A stretch of DNA of 64,000 nucleotides, taken from Enhygromyxa salina (GTDB lineage Bacteria; Myxococcota_A; Polyangia; Nannocystales; Nannocystaceae). Positions 34,741 through 43,191 of this stretch are shown piece by piece. Position numbers and translations under genes: made by a program. The notes under the pieces were generated by a model. It did no database searches. It was not told the DNA's origin and saw nothing but the letters and a program-made list of their open reading frames with translations. The stretch lies in assembly GCF_002994635.1 (NCBI RefSeq), contig NZ_PVNL01000100.1:62001-126000 (forward strand), in the 5' to 3' direction. Each line of letters begins with the position of its first letter. The first letter of the stretch is position 1.

Positions 34741-35607
34741 ATGAACCACCCACGAACGCTGCTGATCCCGAGCACGCCCGGCGATCGTTTCTTCGACTAC
34801 TGCCTGGAGATCTACGAGCCGCGCTGCGATCCCGCCGACAAGCTGCGCGGCGAGAGCCTGCTGTGGAACAGCCTCGAGGTCGCGGGCCTGCCCGCGCGTG
34901 ACGACGCGATCTTTCACGCGATCCAGCGGGCCGCCGGCCGCGACATGACGGTGTTTGGCGTCAAGTGGTTCGACGCCAGGCTGTCGTGGGAGCTGTATTT
35001 TTACGACCCCCAGCGCGAGGACACCCAGATCACCGCGGCCGGCCTGCGCGACGCGCTTGTCGGTGAGCTCGACATCCGCGTGCGGGTGCCCGACGAGATC
35101 CGCTACTTCATGTACAGCTTCGACCTCGACGCCGGGTCACTCGCCCGCGCCCAGGTCGACGAGCTCAACGTGTACCTGCAGTTCCACGAGGGCCAGGGCG
35201 GCCACTCCTACGCCGTGCGCGAGGGCGCCTGTGAGCTGCGCAACACCTACCGTTTTCACCGGCCGAAGCTCGAGATCGACGCGATCCTGCATCAGGTGCA
35301 GCGCAGCATGTACGTCGATTTCACGCGCACGCGGCTGGCCGAGATCGTGATCCCCGAGCTGTTCGAGTGCCAGAAGATCTGTGTGGCCAAGAAGCGCTTC
35401 GCCGACGCGATCTACTACTCGGGGATCACGGTCGATCAGCTGCTGTGGTTCTTCGAGCGGTTCGCGTACCCGCCCGAGGTCCGAGCGTTCGTCGAGCAGC
35501 AGCGCGAGCGCTTCGAGCACTTGCTGTTCGACGTCGGCATTGACTATCACACCGGCCCCGACGGGGGCTTGGTCTACGCCAAGACCGGGTACTACTCTAC
35601 GCTCTAG
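34741..35607 (+). CDS. Unknown module protein A, paired with a radical-SAM-like protein
   Basis: 288 residues, not recognised. It is a clear paralogue of the protein at 37021-37926: shared DK(L/V)RGE(S/N)LLW near residue 35, (H/L)HAIQR, (V/I)IPELF.C..(I/L).VAK, and a near-identical end (EHLLFDV.I(D/E)Y then (Y/T)(A/P)KTGYYS). Strand pairs such as FGVKWFDARLSWELYFYD and YSFDL..VDELNVYLQF give it the same general look as the divergent gene upstream, so an ABBA-like fold is a guess. It is followed after 7 bp by the degenerate radical SAM protein. The ATG follows a plausible promoter (TATCGT about 38 bp upstream). Confidence 0.8.
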   Translation: MNHPRTLLIPSTPGDRFFDYCLEIYEPRCDPADKLRGESLLWNSLEVAGLPARDDAIFHAIQRAAGRDMTVFGVKWFDARLSWELYFYDPQREDTQITAAGLRDALVGELDIRVRVPDEIRYFMYSFDLDAGSLARAQVDELNVYLQFHEGQGGHSYAVREGACELRNTYRFHRPKLEIDAILHQVQRSMYVDFTRTRLAEIVIPELFECQKICVAKKRFADAIYYSGITVDQLLWFFERFAYPPEVRAFVEQQRERFEHLLFDVGIDYHTGPDGGLVYAKTGYYSTL

Positions 35608-35614
35608 CTCGCTC

Positions 35615-36838
35615 ATGTCCGACGATCTGCTGGTCACGATCGACTCCGAGGCGCCGCTGCCTGGCCGCCCGCGTGCAGACGGCCGGCCGGCGGCCGTCGA
35701 GCTGTCGCGCTTCGCCGCGTTCGCGCAGCACCACGCGCAGGCGCCCACCCACGCGCGGGTGATCTTCTGTGGTGACGGCCCGGCGCTCGAGCAGCACGGC
35801 TTCGAGTTCGTGATGGCCGCGCAGGCGGGCGGGTTCACCAGGATCCGCCTGGACACGAGCGCCCGCCGGCTCACCGAGGCCGCCCAAGTCCGGGCCGTGG
35901 TCATGGCTGGCGTCAACGAATTCAGCGTCGGGCTCCACGGCGACACGCCCGCGCTGCACGACGCGTTGACCGGGCGCGCGGGCGACTTCGCTGACGTCAC
36001 GACCTGCCTGAGTCGGCTGGCCAAGCACGACGTGCGCGTGCTCGTCGACGTCGTGGTCACGACCACGAACCTCGAGGCGCTGCCGCGGATCGTCGCGCTG
36101 GCGATCGCGGAGGGGGCCCAGCGGATCGCGCTGTGGAGCTACCTCGCCGATCGTGACAGTCCCGAGGCGCGGGCGTTGATCGTGAGCCTCGAGGCGCTGA
36201 TCCCTGCGGTGAAGCGGGCGATCGCGCAGTGTCGCGCGGCGGGTGTGCAGGTCGTCGTTCGGCACGTACCTGCGTGCCTGCTCGCGGAGATGAGCGACGC
36301 GCTCGACAACGGCTCGGCCGACGCGTTCGAGGGTATTCGGCCTGGGCGACCGCTGCCGCGATTCAACTGCTTGCACGAGGCCAAGTGCGGGCACGCCGAG
36401 GCCTGTCTCGGGCTGCACCACGCGTACGTGAATACCCACGGCTGGGAGCTCGAGCGGCTGCAGCCCAGCCCCCGAACGCAGCCGTGGCGCGAGCGTGACC
36501 GCAGCGTCGAGCTGGGCGCGGGCGCAAACGCGACCCCGCGCGGACACGCGGCCTGGCTCGAGCTCCTCGGTGAGCACGCGTCGTTGGTCGCGGGTGTGTC
36601 GCTGACCCGGACCGAGGCGCGCTACCCCATGCAGATGCCTGATCAGACCCGGTTTGTGTTGGTGTTGACCGCCCGCGATGACGACGCGCGCACGTTCACG
36701 CAGAGCCGCTCGTTCAACCTCGCGTATACCGACGTCGAGGGGCCGGCTGCGGAGCTGGCGATCGCGGAATTTGTGGGGCCGGTGCTCGCGACGATCGCCG
36801 CGAATGATGACGGGGCGCTGTCTCTGAACCCGCGGTGA
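35615..36838 (+). CDS. Radical-SAM-like protein lacking the CxxxCxxC cluster motif (pseudoenzyme)
   Basis: 407 residues. It aligns along its length with the intact radical SAM protein at 37928-39331: RIRLDTSARRL with HIRLQTNGRLL, NEFSVGLHGD with DEFFVSLHGH, and C-x5-C-x5-C in FNCLHEAKCGHAEACLGLHH (Cys252, 258, 264) with FACVHEAQCEYAESCLGLHH, plus VPACLL with VPRCLL (Cys221). The N-terminal CxxxCxxC is absent and the SAM-binding FTGGE is FCGDGP. So it should not bind the catalytic cluster, yet it keeps the four distal cysteines that could hold an auxiliary cluster. The C-terminal 75 residues are the recurring domain described in the findings. Likely a partner or scaffold. Confidence 0.82.
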   Translation: MSDDLLVTIDSEAPLPGRPRADGRPAAVELSRFAAFAQHHAQAPTHARVIFCGDGPALEQHGFEFVMAAQAGGFTRIRLDTSARRLTEAAQVRAVVMAGVNEFSVGLHGDTPALHDALTGRAGDFADVTTCLSRLAKHDVRVLVDVVVTTTNLEALPRIVALAIAEGAQRIALWSYLADRDSPEARALIVSLEALIPAVKRAIAQCRAAGVQVVVRHVPACLLAEMSDALDNGSADAFEGIRPGRPLPRFNCLHEAKCGHAEACLGLHHAYVNTHGWELERLQPSPRTQPWRERDRSVELGAGANATPRGHAAWLELLGEHASLVAGVSLTRTEARYPMQMPDQTRFVLVLTARDDDARTFTQSRSFNLAYTDVEGPAAELAIAEFVGPVLATIAANDDGALSLNPR

Positions 36839-37020
36839 CTCGGGTTTGGCGGGATTTCGGCATGCAGAGTCGGGCCTCAGAGGCATGCACCGGGTAATTA
36901 CGGACGCCACCCGCCTCGCGACCGGCGCGATCGGCCTGCCGTCACAGATCTTCACACCCACGCCCCAAACCGACGGCGCCGAAGCCCCCCGCTACTCACG
37001 CGCGAGCCGCTGGCGTACCC

Positions 37021-37926
37021 TTGACCGCGTTGTCGCCCCAAGATCACCCCGCGGCCCCGGCCCCCAGCGAGCTGGTGCCGGCCAGCAACCGCGACCGACA
37101 CCTCAACGTCGGCTTCGAGGCCTACCGCCCGGTCCGTCCGCTCGCCGACAAGGTCCGCGGCGAGAACCTGCTGTGGCACTCGCTCCTGCACGCCGGGCAG
37201 CTCGACGCCTGGGACGATCCGCTGCACGCGATCCAGCGTCGGTTGGGCGTCGATCGTTCGATCTGGGGCGTGTTCGTGGATCTCCAGACCAGCGAGCTAG
37301 CGTGGGAGCTGCGCCTGCTCAACGACCAACCTGGCGCGCCGCTCGGCGTGCTCGACCCGCTCCGCGCAGCCCTGCGGCCGTGGCTCGAGCTGGCGCCCGG
37401 GCTCGACGCGCTCGGGCCCTACGCGGTGCTTGGTCTGCGCTTCGACCCGTCGACCATGGCGACCGGTCGCATCGAGGCGATCGAGCTACACGAGCGCGAG
37501 CCGGGCTCGCCCACCACCTCGGTCTACCGCGTCACCAGCACCACCCGCGAGCTGGTCAGCAGCGAGCTGCTGCGCGAGCCCAAGCGCCACATCAACGAGG
37601 TGCTGCCCGCGATCAAGACCAGCGAGTTCGTGAACTTCACGGCCCAGCCGCGCCTGCTCGGCCGCGTGATGATCCCCGAGCTGTTCGCGTGCCGCCGCCT
37701 GCACGTGGCCAAGCGCCCGACCTGCGACAGCCTGTGCTTCTCGGGCGTGAACGTCGAGCAGCTCGCGTTCACCTACAAGCGGTTTGACTACCCGGCGCCG
37801 ATGCTCGAGTTCCTGACCGCGAATCAGGCGGCGCTCGAGCACCTATTGTTCGATGTAGCGATCGAATACCGCGAGGTCGAGGGTCGCGTCACGTACCCCA
37901 AGACCGGCTACTACGGGAGCTTCTGA
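37021..37926 (+). CDS. Unknown module protein B, paired with the intact radical SAM protein
   Basis: 301 residues, paralogue of the protein at 34741-35607 with the same landmarks (DKVRGENLLW, HAIQRR, MIPELFACRRLHVAKR, PKTGYYGSF). It ends one base before the intact radical SAM gene, so each paralogue has its own radical SAM partner. The start shown is TTG; the first conserved segment begins near residue 25, and no better start is obvious. The 180 bp before it have no clear gene. Function unknown; substrate carrier, modifying enzyme or recognition protein are all possible. Confidence 0.78.
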   Translation: MTALSPQDHPAAPAPSELVPASNRDRHLNVGFEAYRPVRPLADKVRGENLLWHSLLHAGQLDAWDDPLHAIQRRLGVDRSIWGVFVDLQTSELAWELRLLNDQPGAPLGVLDPLRAALRPWLELAPGLDALGPYAVLGLRFDPSTMATGRIEAIELHEREPGSPTTSVYRVTSTTRELVSSELLREPKRHINEVLPAIKTSEFVNFTAQPRLLGRVMIPELFACRRLHVAKRPTCDSLCFSGVNVEQLAFTYKRFDYPAPMLEFLTANQAALEHLLFDVAIEYREVEGRVTYPKTGYYGSF

Positions 37927-37927
37927 G

Positions 37928-39331
37928 ATGGAGAGCTACAAAGGACGATTCGAGCCGACCCGCTTCGAGGACCTCACGGTCACCGTCGACTTTCACTGCC
38001 ACAGCGCGTGCCGGTTCTGCATCGTGCAAGAGGGCATGAACTACTTCAAGGGCGTGCCGTGGGAGCTGTACACGGAGGCGGTCGACGACAACCGCACGAC
38101 CGGCCGCTACCGCCGGGTGACCTTCACGGGCGGCGAGGTCACGATGGAGCGCAAGCTGTTCGACTACGTCAACTACGCGCGTGAGTCGGGCAGCTTCGAG
38201 CACATTCGCCTGCAGACCAACGGCCGGCTGCTGGCCGACAAGGCGTTCGCCAAGCGGCTCGTCGACGCGGGGATCGACGAGTTCTTCGTCTCGCTGCACG
38301 GCCACGACGCGGCCACCCAAGACTACATCTCGCAGCGTGACGGCAGCTTTGACGAGGCGATCGCGGGCATGCAGAACCTGGTCGAGCTCGGCGTGTGCCT
38401 GATGACCAACACGGTGCTCACGACCCTCAACCAGGCGCACCTCGCCGACATCGTCGAGACCGTGCGGCCGTTCGCGCCCACGCGGATGGAGTGGTGGAAC
38501 TACCTGCCGATGGAGGACTACTCCGACGAGCGCGAGCTGCTGGCGTGCATGGACGACCTCGCGCCCGCGCTGCGCGAGGCGCTGGCCCGGGCGCGCACCC
38601 ATGGCATCGAGACCGCGGTCAAGTATGTGCCCCGCTGCCTGCTCGGCGACGACGCGGCCAGCCAGGACAACACCCAGCCCGACGTGGTGATCGTCGAAGA
38701 GTTCTACGAGATCTATCCCAAGTTCGCGTGCGTCCACGAGGCCCAGTGCGAATATGCAGAGTCGTGCCTGGGCCTGCACCACCCCTACATCACCAAGTAC
38801 GGCTGGGAGGAGCAGCTGCTGGTCCCCTACCCGCGCACGACCGAGTGGGACGAGCCCGAGTATGGGCTGTGGGTCGGCTCCGATCGCCCCGGTGAGGGTG
38901 ACGCGAGCGCGACGGATCAACCGCTGTGGACGGCGCTGATCGACGGCGTCGCCGAGCGCCACGACGCCCGCCTGCGCGAGGTCATTTTGCAGCGCCGCGC
39001 GTGCGTGTACCGATTCGAGCTCGGGCCCGAGACCCGCGTGGACATCCTGCTCAGCGCCCGGTCCAACGGCCACGCGCTGGCCCACAGCGCCTCGTTTGAT
39101 CTGCACTATCGCAACTTGCAGGGCGATCTGGGCGACGGGCCGATCCGCGAGGCCCTCACCGCGCTGGTCAAGGACGCGGTCAACACCGTGATCGCCCGCG
39201 ATCCCGGCGGGATGCGCCTCGATCAGCGCAAGGGGCTGGTCGGGCCCGAGGCGTTTCGGCCCCGACCCAAGAGCAAGGGCCCCAAGGTCGGGGTCAAGAG
39301 CCTGCGCGTGCTCAACGGCCCCATGAAGTGA
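37928..39331 (+). CDS. Radical SAM enzyme with auxiliary cysteine set
   Basis: 467 residues. CHSACRFC gives the CxxxCxxC cluster site (Cys24, 28, 31) directly after the first strand, and FTGGE (67-71) is the SAM amino-group motif; LQTNGRLL and SLHGHDAATQD continue the barrel. Distal cysteines at 237, 268, 274 and 280 (VPRCLL; FACVHEAQCEYAESC) could bind an auxiliary 4Fe-4S cluster as in peptide-modifying radical SAM enzymes. Residues about 355-425 form the domain shared with four other proteins in the window; the last 40 residues are basic. The reaction is unknown. Context (module protein, PhyH oxygenase nearby) suggests modification of a peptide or small molecule. Confidence 0.88.
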   Translation: MESYKGRFEPTRFEDLTVTVDFHCHSACRFCIVQEGMNYFKGVPWELYTEAVDDNRTTGRYRRVTFTGGEVTMERKLFDYVNYARESGSFEHIRLQTNGRLLADKAFAKRLVDAGIDEFFVSLHGHDAATQDYISQRDGSFDEAIAGMQNLVELGVCLMTNTVLTTLNQAHLADIVETVRPFAPTRMEWWNYLPMEDYSDERELLACMDDLAPALREALARARTHGIETAVKYVPRCLLGDDAASQDNTQPDVVIVEEFYEIYPKFACVHEAQCEYAESCLGLHHPYITKYGWEEQLLVPYPRTTEWDEPEYGLWVGSDRPGEGDASATDQPLWTALIDGVAERHDARLREVILQRRACVYRFELGPETRVDILLSARSNGHALAHSASFDLHYRNLQGDLGDGPIREALTALVKDAVNTVIARDPGGMRLDQRKGLVGPEAFRPRPKSKGPKVGVKSLRVLNGPMK

Positions 39332-39340
39332 GCCAGCCGC

Positions 39341-40534
39341 TCACTGGGGGTGAGGGTCGCTGCCGACCGCGGCGGTCTCAGGCACGGTGCCAGCCACTGG
39401 GCCAGTCACTGGGCCAGCCGCTGGGCCAGCCCGAGGCACGCTCGACTCGGGCGTGATCTGATACTCGAGCTCGAGGCGCGGCTCGTCCTCGTCGCTGGTC
39501 AGCACGATCAGCTCGTGCACGCCGAGCTTGGCCTCGTCGTCGAGCGCGGCGTACTTGGCCTCGTTGACGGCAGCCCGAATGCTGGCCATCGCGCCCTGCG
39601 GATCGAGGACCTCGATCTCGAGCAGCCCGTCGGGATCCTGCACCTTCTTGATCTTCGGCGCCTCACCCTCGCGCGACGAGATCCGCAGCACGCGACTTTG
39701 CAGCTGGCCCGCGCGCCGCGTGAATCGGATGTTCTTCTGGTAGCGCAGGTTCAAGACCGCGGTGGCGCTGACGCGGATCGAGAGCTTGGGCGTGATCTCG
39801 CCGGTCGTGACCACCTCGATCGTGGTCGAGACCGTGCCGACCTGCCTGGCGCCGCGGAACTCGACCTCGTAGCTCGAGTCGCCCTCGAGCTCGCCAGCGG
39901 TGCGCCGCAGCGCGAAGTTCTTGGTGTCCTCGAGCGTGACCGAGACGATCTTCGCGTCGGTGGTCTCGCTCAGCTTCAGATCGAAGGTGCCGGTGCCGCG
40001 GCTGCCAACCCTGATCTCGCGCAGGTTGACCGACGCTGGCGCGGCCTCGACGTCGACGAGCAGCTCGCCCATCATGGTCAGCGTGAACGCGGGCTGCACG
40101 GGATCGTCGGTGTGCACGACGATCCGCTTGATGATCTGCGCGTGGCTGCCCCTCGGCCGCAAGGTGACTTTGATCTCCCCTTCCCCACCCGGGGGAATCG
40201 CATCCGCCGACAAGGCGGCTGCCGTACAGCCTCACGTCTTTTGGACGCGCTCGATGTGGAGATCGGCGGTGCCCTCATTCTTGATCTTGAACACGTGCTC
40301 GATCGAGTCGACCGGCTTGATCGCGCCGAAGTCGTAGGTCGCCTCGTCCGACGCGATCTTGGGCGCCCCCTGCTGCTCGGCCGCGCCCGTGTCGGTGTCC
40401 GTGCTCGCGTCGGCGTTGGCCTGGACCTCGGCCTGAGCCGCGGGCGCAGGCGCAGGTGACTGCGTGCCGCAGGCCAGCAGCATGAGTGAAGTGACGAGAG
40501 ACAGCGCGCAGAGGGGCTTGGCCGGCTTGGACAT
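39341..40534 (-). CDS. DUF1573 lipoprotein with in-frame UGA at a conserved cysteine (candidate selenoprotein or nonsense allele)
   Basis: Read through the UGA at 40234-40232 this is 397 residues. The N-terminus is a lipoprotein signal (lipobox LLAC, Cys22). A DUF1573 domain starts at YDFGAI and should contain the motif (S/T)CGCTA; here the codons read Lys-Thr-UGA-Gly-Cys-Thr-Ala-Ala, then SADAIPPGGEGEIKVTL. The UGA is residue 101, exactly the first cysteine. Both halves are in the same frame and equally well conserved, so this is a single-codon change, not a frameshift. A second immunoglobulin-like region follows, then a repetitive Gly-Pro-Val tail. It is convergent with the radical SAM gene and downstream of the unknown 397-residue protein. 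Role unknown. Confidence 0.8.
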
Positions 40535-40561
40535 GATCGCGCGGACTCTACCACCTCGAGC

Positions 40562-41755
40562 TCACAGGTCCCGAAGTTGCTCGCGCAGCGCCTCGAGCTG
40601 GGGTTCAAACGTGCGCTCGAACTGCTCGGGCTCATCGGCGTCGCGCCACGCGTTCCAGCAGCGCGTGGTCACGGGGCCCTCGAAGAACGCAGCGAGCCGG
40701 GCGAGCACGCCCCACGGGCCCGCGAGCAAGCTCAGCGGACGCGCGCGCACCCGCTCGAACGCGAGCTCGACCAGCTCGTCCCACGCTCGCGCCGGGACAG
40801 CGTGGAGCGCCAGCGCGTGCAGACCCATGTCGTGCACGGTCATGCCGACGTCACACGGGATATTGGCGAGCAGCTGGATATCTCGCGTGCGCCGATGCAG
40901 CTCGACGGCCCAGGTCGGCGCGACGGTGATCGGCAGCAGGCCCCGACGCACGAGCACACCCCAGTGGATCGGCCGCATCGAGGCGCCGACCCCCGCGATC
41001 ATCCGCGGTCGGATCGTCGCCACGCCCTCGCGCCCGGCCAGCGCGCGGGCGTAGGTGCTCGCGGTCGGGACCGTGCGCGGGACCCCCTCGACGTCAAAGC
41101 TGGCTCCGAGCGCGGCGAAGTAGCGACGCATGCGACGGCGATGCGAGATCCGGGTTGACGCGACGTACACCGCCGCGGAGTTGGGCACGCGCCCATTCCG
41201 GGCGGCGGGATAGTGGACCGAGACGCCCGCGGCCGGCTCGGCGCTGACGTGGACCCGCCGGACCTGCGGGCGCACGCCGTAGAGCCGCTCGTAGTGATCG
41301 AAGTCGCGCAGCAGCAGGGCGCGATCGGGCTCGGTGTCGAGGGTCGCCGGCTCGCTGCTGACCTCGGCGAGGATCGACGGGGCGAGCTCGCCGATCGACG
41401 GCGCCTCCAGCGTCCAGCGCCGCGGCGCGTCGCCGAGACTCGCGCCCAGCGGCGCGGCCAGGGCTGCACAGGCCGCGAACCCCAGCTCGCTCGACGTGGG
41501 CCTGCGGTAGCTCAGACCCAGCCCAGCAACCTTCTGGGGCAGCTCGTGAGCGGGCTCCCCGGCCGCGGGGACCGGCGCGATATCAACCGCGATGCGATCG
41601 CCGCTGCTGGTGCGTAGCTCGACACACAGCGGGGATCCCTCGTCGAGGCGATAGCAGTCCGACAGCCGATAGTCCGCGACCACGAGGTCGTCCAGCTTCA
41701 GATGCGGACTCAGCAACTCAAACAGGTGCCGAGGGCTGAGCGACGCGTCGAGCAC
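40562..41755 (-). CDS. Unknown protein carrying the recurring domain at its N-terminus
   Basis: 397 residues from a GTG; not recognised. Residues about 28-105 (PLCVELRTSSG, DRIAVDIAPV, VAGLGLSYRRP) match the C-terminal domain of the B12-type radical SAM protein at 58249-59985 (VLRVEIDHPSF, WEVRVAPLDG, KVGLSYRGR). The rest is mixed alpha/beta without known motifs. The middle contains RRVHVSAEPAAGVSVHYPAA and MIAGVGASMRPIHWGVL, and the C-terminus FFEGPVTTRCWNAW. It lies 27 bp upstream of the UGA-containing DUF1573 gene on the same strand and may be co-transcribed with it. Confidence 0.75.
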   Translation of the reverse strand: MLDASLSPRHLFELLSPHLKLDDLVVADYRLSDCYRLDEGSPLCVELRTSSGDRIAVDIAPVPAAGEPAHELPQKVAGLGLSYRRPTSSELGFAACAALAAPLGASLGDAPRRWTLEAPSIGELAPSILAEVSSEPATLDTEPDRALLLRDFDHYERLYGVRPQVRRVHVSAEPAAGVSVHYPAARNGRVPNSAAVYVASTRISHRRRMRRYFAALGASFDVEGVPRTVPTASTYARALAGREGVATIRPRMIAGVGASMRPIHWGVLVRRGLLPITVAPTWAVELHRRTRDIQLLANIPCDVGMTVHDMGLHALALHAVPARAWDELVELAFERVRARPLSLLAGPWGVLARLAAFFEGPVTTRCWNAWRDADEPEQFERTFEPQLEALREQLRDL

Positions 41756-41846
41756 GGATCACCAATTCTAAACAAGTTGCTGCGCACGCGCGAGCAACGA
41801 GCTTTCGGGCGCACCTGCGCGCTGATAGTGTGGCCGAGCAGCACGG

Positions 41847-42614
41847 ATGGACCCCGCAGATCACACGACAGCGCTGATCGAGCGCGGCTACACCGTGTTC
41901 GAGCGCGCCTACGATCCCGAGTGGGTCGCGGCGATCCGTGCCGACATCGATGGCATCCACGCCGAGCACGGTCGGCCTCGCTGTCACGCCGCTGGCAACG
42001 AGGCCCTGGCCGACGACGTGTACCTGTGCGCCGCGGGCATGGCCGTCCGCCGGCTGCTGCACGTGCGGCCGCGCTGGGCCAACGACATCGTCAAGCCAGA
42101 GGTGGTCGCGGCGCTGCGCGGGGCGCTTGGTCAGGACATGACGCTCGAGATCGCGGGCTGCGTGGTGTCCGATACGTCGCGGCCGTTCTTCGCCTGGCAC
42201 ACCCACGTCGGCGGCGTCGACGATGGGGTGTACCGGCGCACGGGCGTGTGGCCCAGCGTCAGCACGACCCAGCGCGTGATGACGCTGACCTACCTGCAGG
42301 ATCTCGGCGAGCACAACGGACCGATGCTGATCTACCCGCGCAAGGTCGGCGATCCGATCGCGCCGCCCCACGATCCCGACGCCCGCAGCTGGCCGGGACA
42401 GGTCGAGCTGCGGCTCCCCGCGGGCAGCCTGGTGGCCGTGGATGAGTGCACCTGGCACGCGATCCCGCCGACGACCGAGGACGCGCTGCGGATGTTCATT
42501 GGGCTGACCTACGCGGCTCGCGACGCGCCCGTTGGTGGCTGGGCCGACGACAAGCTGTCGGAGCTGGCGAGCCAGCCCGAGACCAGCGAGCTGCTTCGCT
42601 CCGTGCTGGGCTGA
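41847..42614 (+). CDS. PhyH-type Fe(II)/2-oxoglutarate-dependent oxygenase-like protein (locus 1)
   Basis: 255 residues. A jelly-roll PhyH-family protein: FFAWHTHVGGVDD (proximal metal ligand region), TWHAIPP (distal His) and LRMFIG (an Arg placed to hold 2-oxoglutarate). Three paralogues in the second locus (57-61.5 kb) share the F-x-W-H-x-H-x-G-G-(I/V) motif and a C-terminal tail ending in LLRSVL. If active it would hydroxylate an unactivated carbon of the system's substrate. The first region of the PhyH fold, ERGYTVFERAYDPEWV, is typical. It is divergent from the unknown gene upstream. Confidence 0.85.
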   Translation: MDPADHTTALIERGYTVFERAYDPEWVAAIRADIDGIHAEHGRPRCHAAGNEALADDVYLCAAGMAVRRLLHVRPRWANDIVKPEVVAALRGALGQDMTLEIAGCVVSDTSRPFFAWHTHVGGVDDGVYRRTGVWPSVSTTQRVMTLTYLQDLGEHNGPMLIYPRKVGDPIAPPHDPDARSWPGQVELRLPAGSLVAVDECTWHAIPPTTEDALRMFIGLTYAARDAPVGGWADDKLSELASQPETSELLRSVLG

Positions 42615-43191
42615 GCCGACGACAAGCTGGTGACGTGTGGTGGTTGGCGTCGGCCCGGCGGCCGGTCAGACTCAGTGGTAGGCGAGCTCGCGCTCGGCAA
42701 TTACCCACAGTACTGAATCCGGCTGGCCGGCCGGATTCAGTACGGTGGGCTGTGGCACCCACGTCAGCCCGGGAACAGCGAGAATGCAAGCAATGCTAAG
42801 CCGGCCGGCTGGCCGCTATTGGAATGCAGCGTCACGCAGGTGTTGCGAACGGCAAAATGCCACAGTCGCCGTACAGCCTGCCTGTAATCAATCCACATAT
42901 ACACGCGCCAGAGCACCAATTGCGCGTTCAGACCGATACACACACCCTAACCGACACCTGCCTGGACGCTTGCGCTCAATTGATGGCTGACTGTAATTTT
43001 TACGCACGTCGTGCGGGCTACAACCCCAGCAGAACCCCTCCCAGCACCCACTGAGCCGCCACAGGCCCGAATATGCACAATTGAGAATCAGTGGACGCGA
43101 ATTGACCGCATTCGACGAAGTGCAGTTTTTTTGTCCGAAAGACCAATTACCCGCTGGCATTTCGAACGACGAGAGTTACGATTAGCCATTG
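42615..43191. other. 577-bp gap with a 34-bp palindrome and A/T-rich leader
   Basis: No gene found. It holds the palindrome listed separately, then further CCGGC-rich words, then a stretch of lower GC from about 42860 to 43190. The change in base composition and the lack of coding frames suggest regulatory or non-native DNA upstream of the haem beta-propeller gene. Confidence 0.5.
42710..42743. repeat. 34-bp near-perfect palindrome
   Basis: GTACTGAATCCGGCTGG followed directly by its near-exact reverse complement (16 of 17 pairs). It lies 95 bp after the PhyH stop. Without a T-run it is not a classic terminator; it could be a transcript-end hairpin or a protein-binding site. Confidence 0.85.

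Noticed and set aside
36885..37020. Short frame (starting MHRVITDATRL) as a precursor peptide for the radical SAM proteins
   Set aside because: It runs on into the next gene in another phase, has no leader-core pattern and no ribosome site; nothing supports it beyond position.
39341..40213. Separate gene starting at MSADAIPPGG
   Set aside because: It begins in the middle of a DUF1573 domain, directly after the UGA, in the same frame as the upstream lipoprotein half; treated as one gene.
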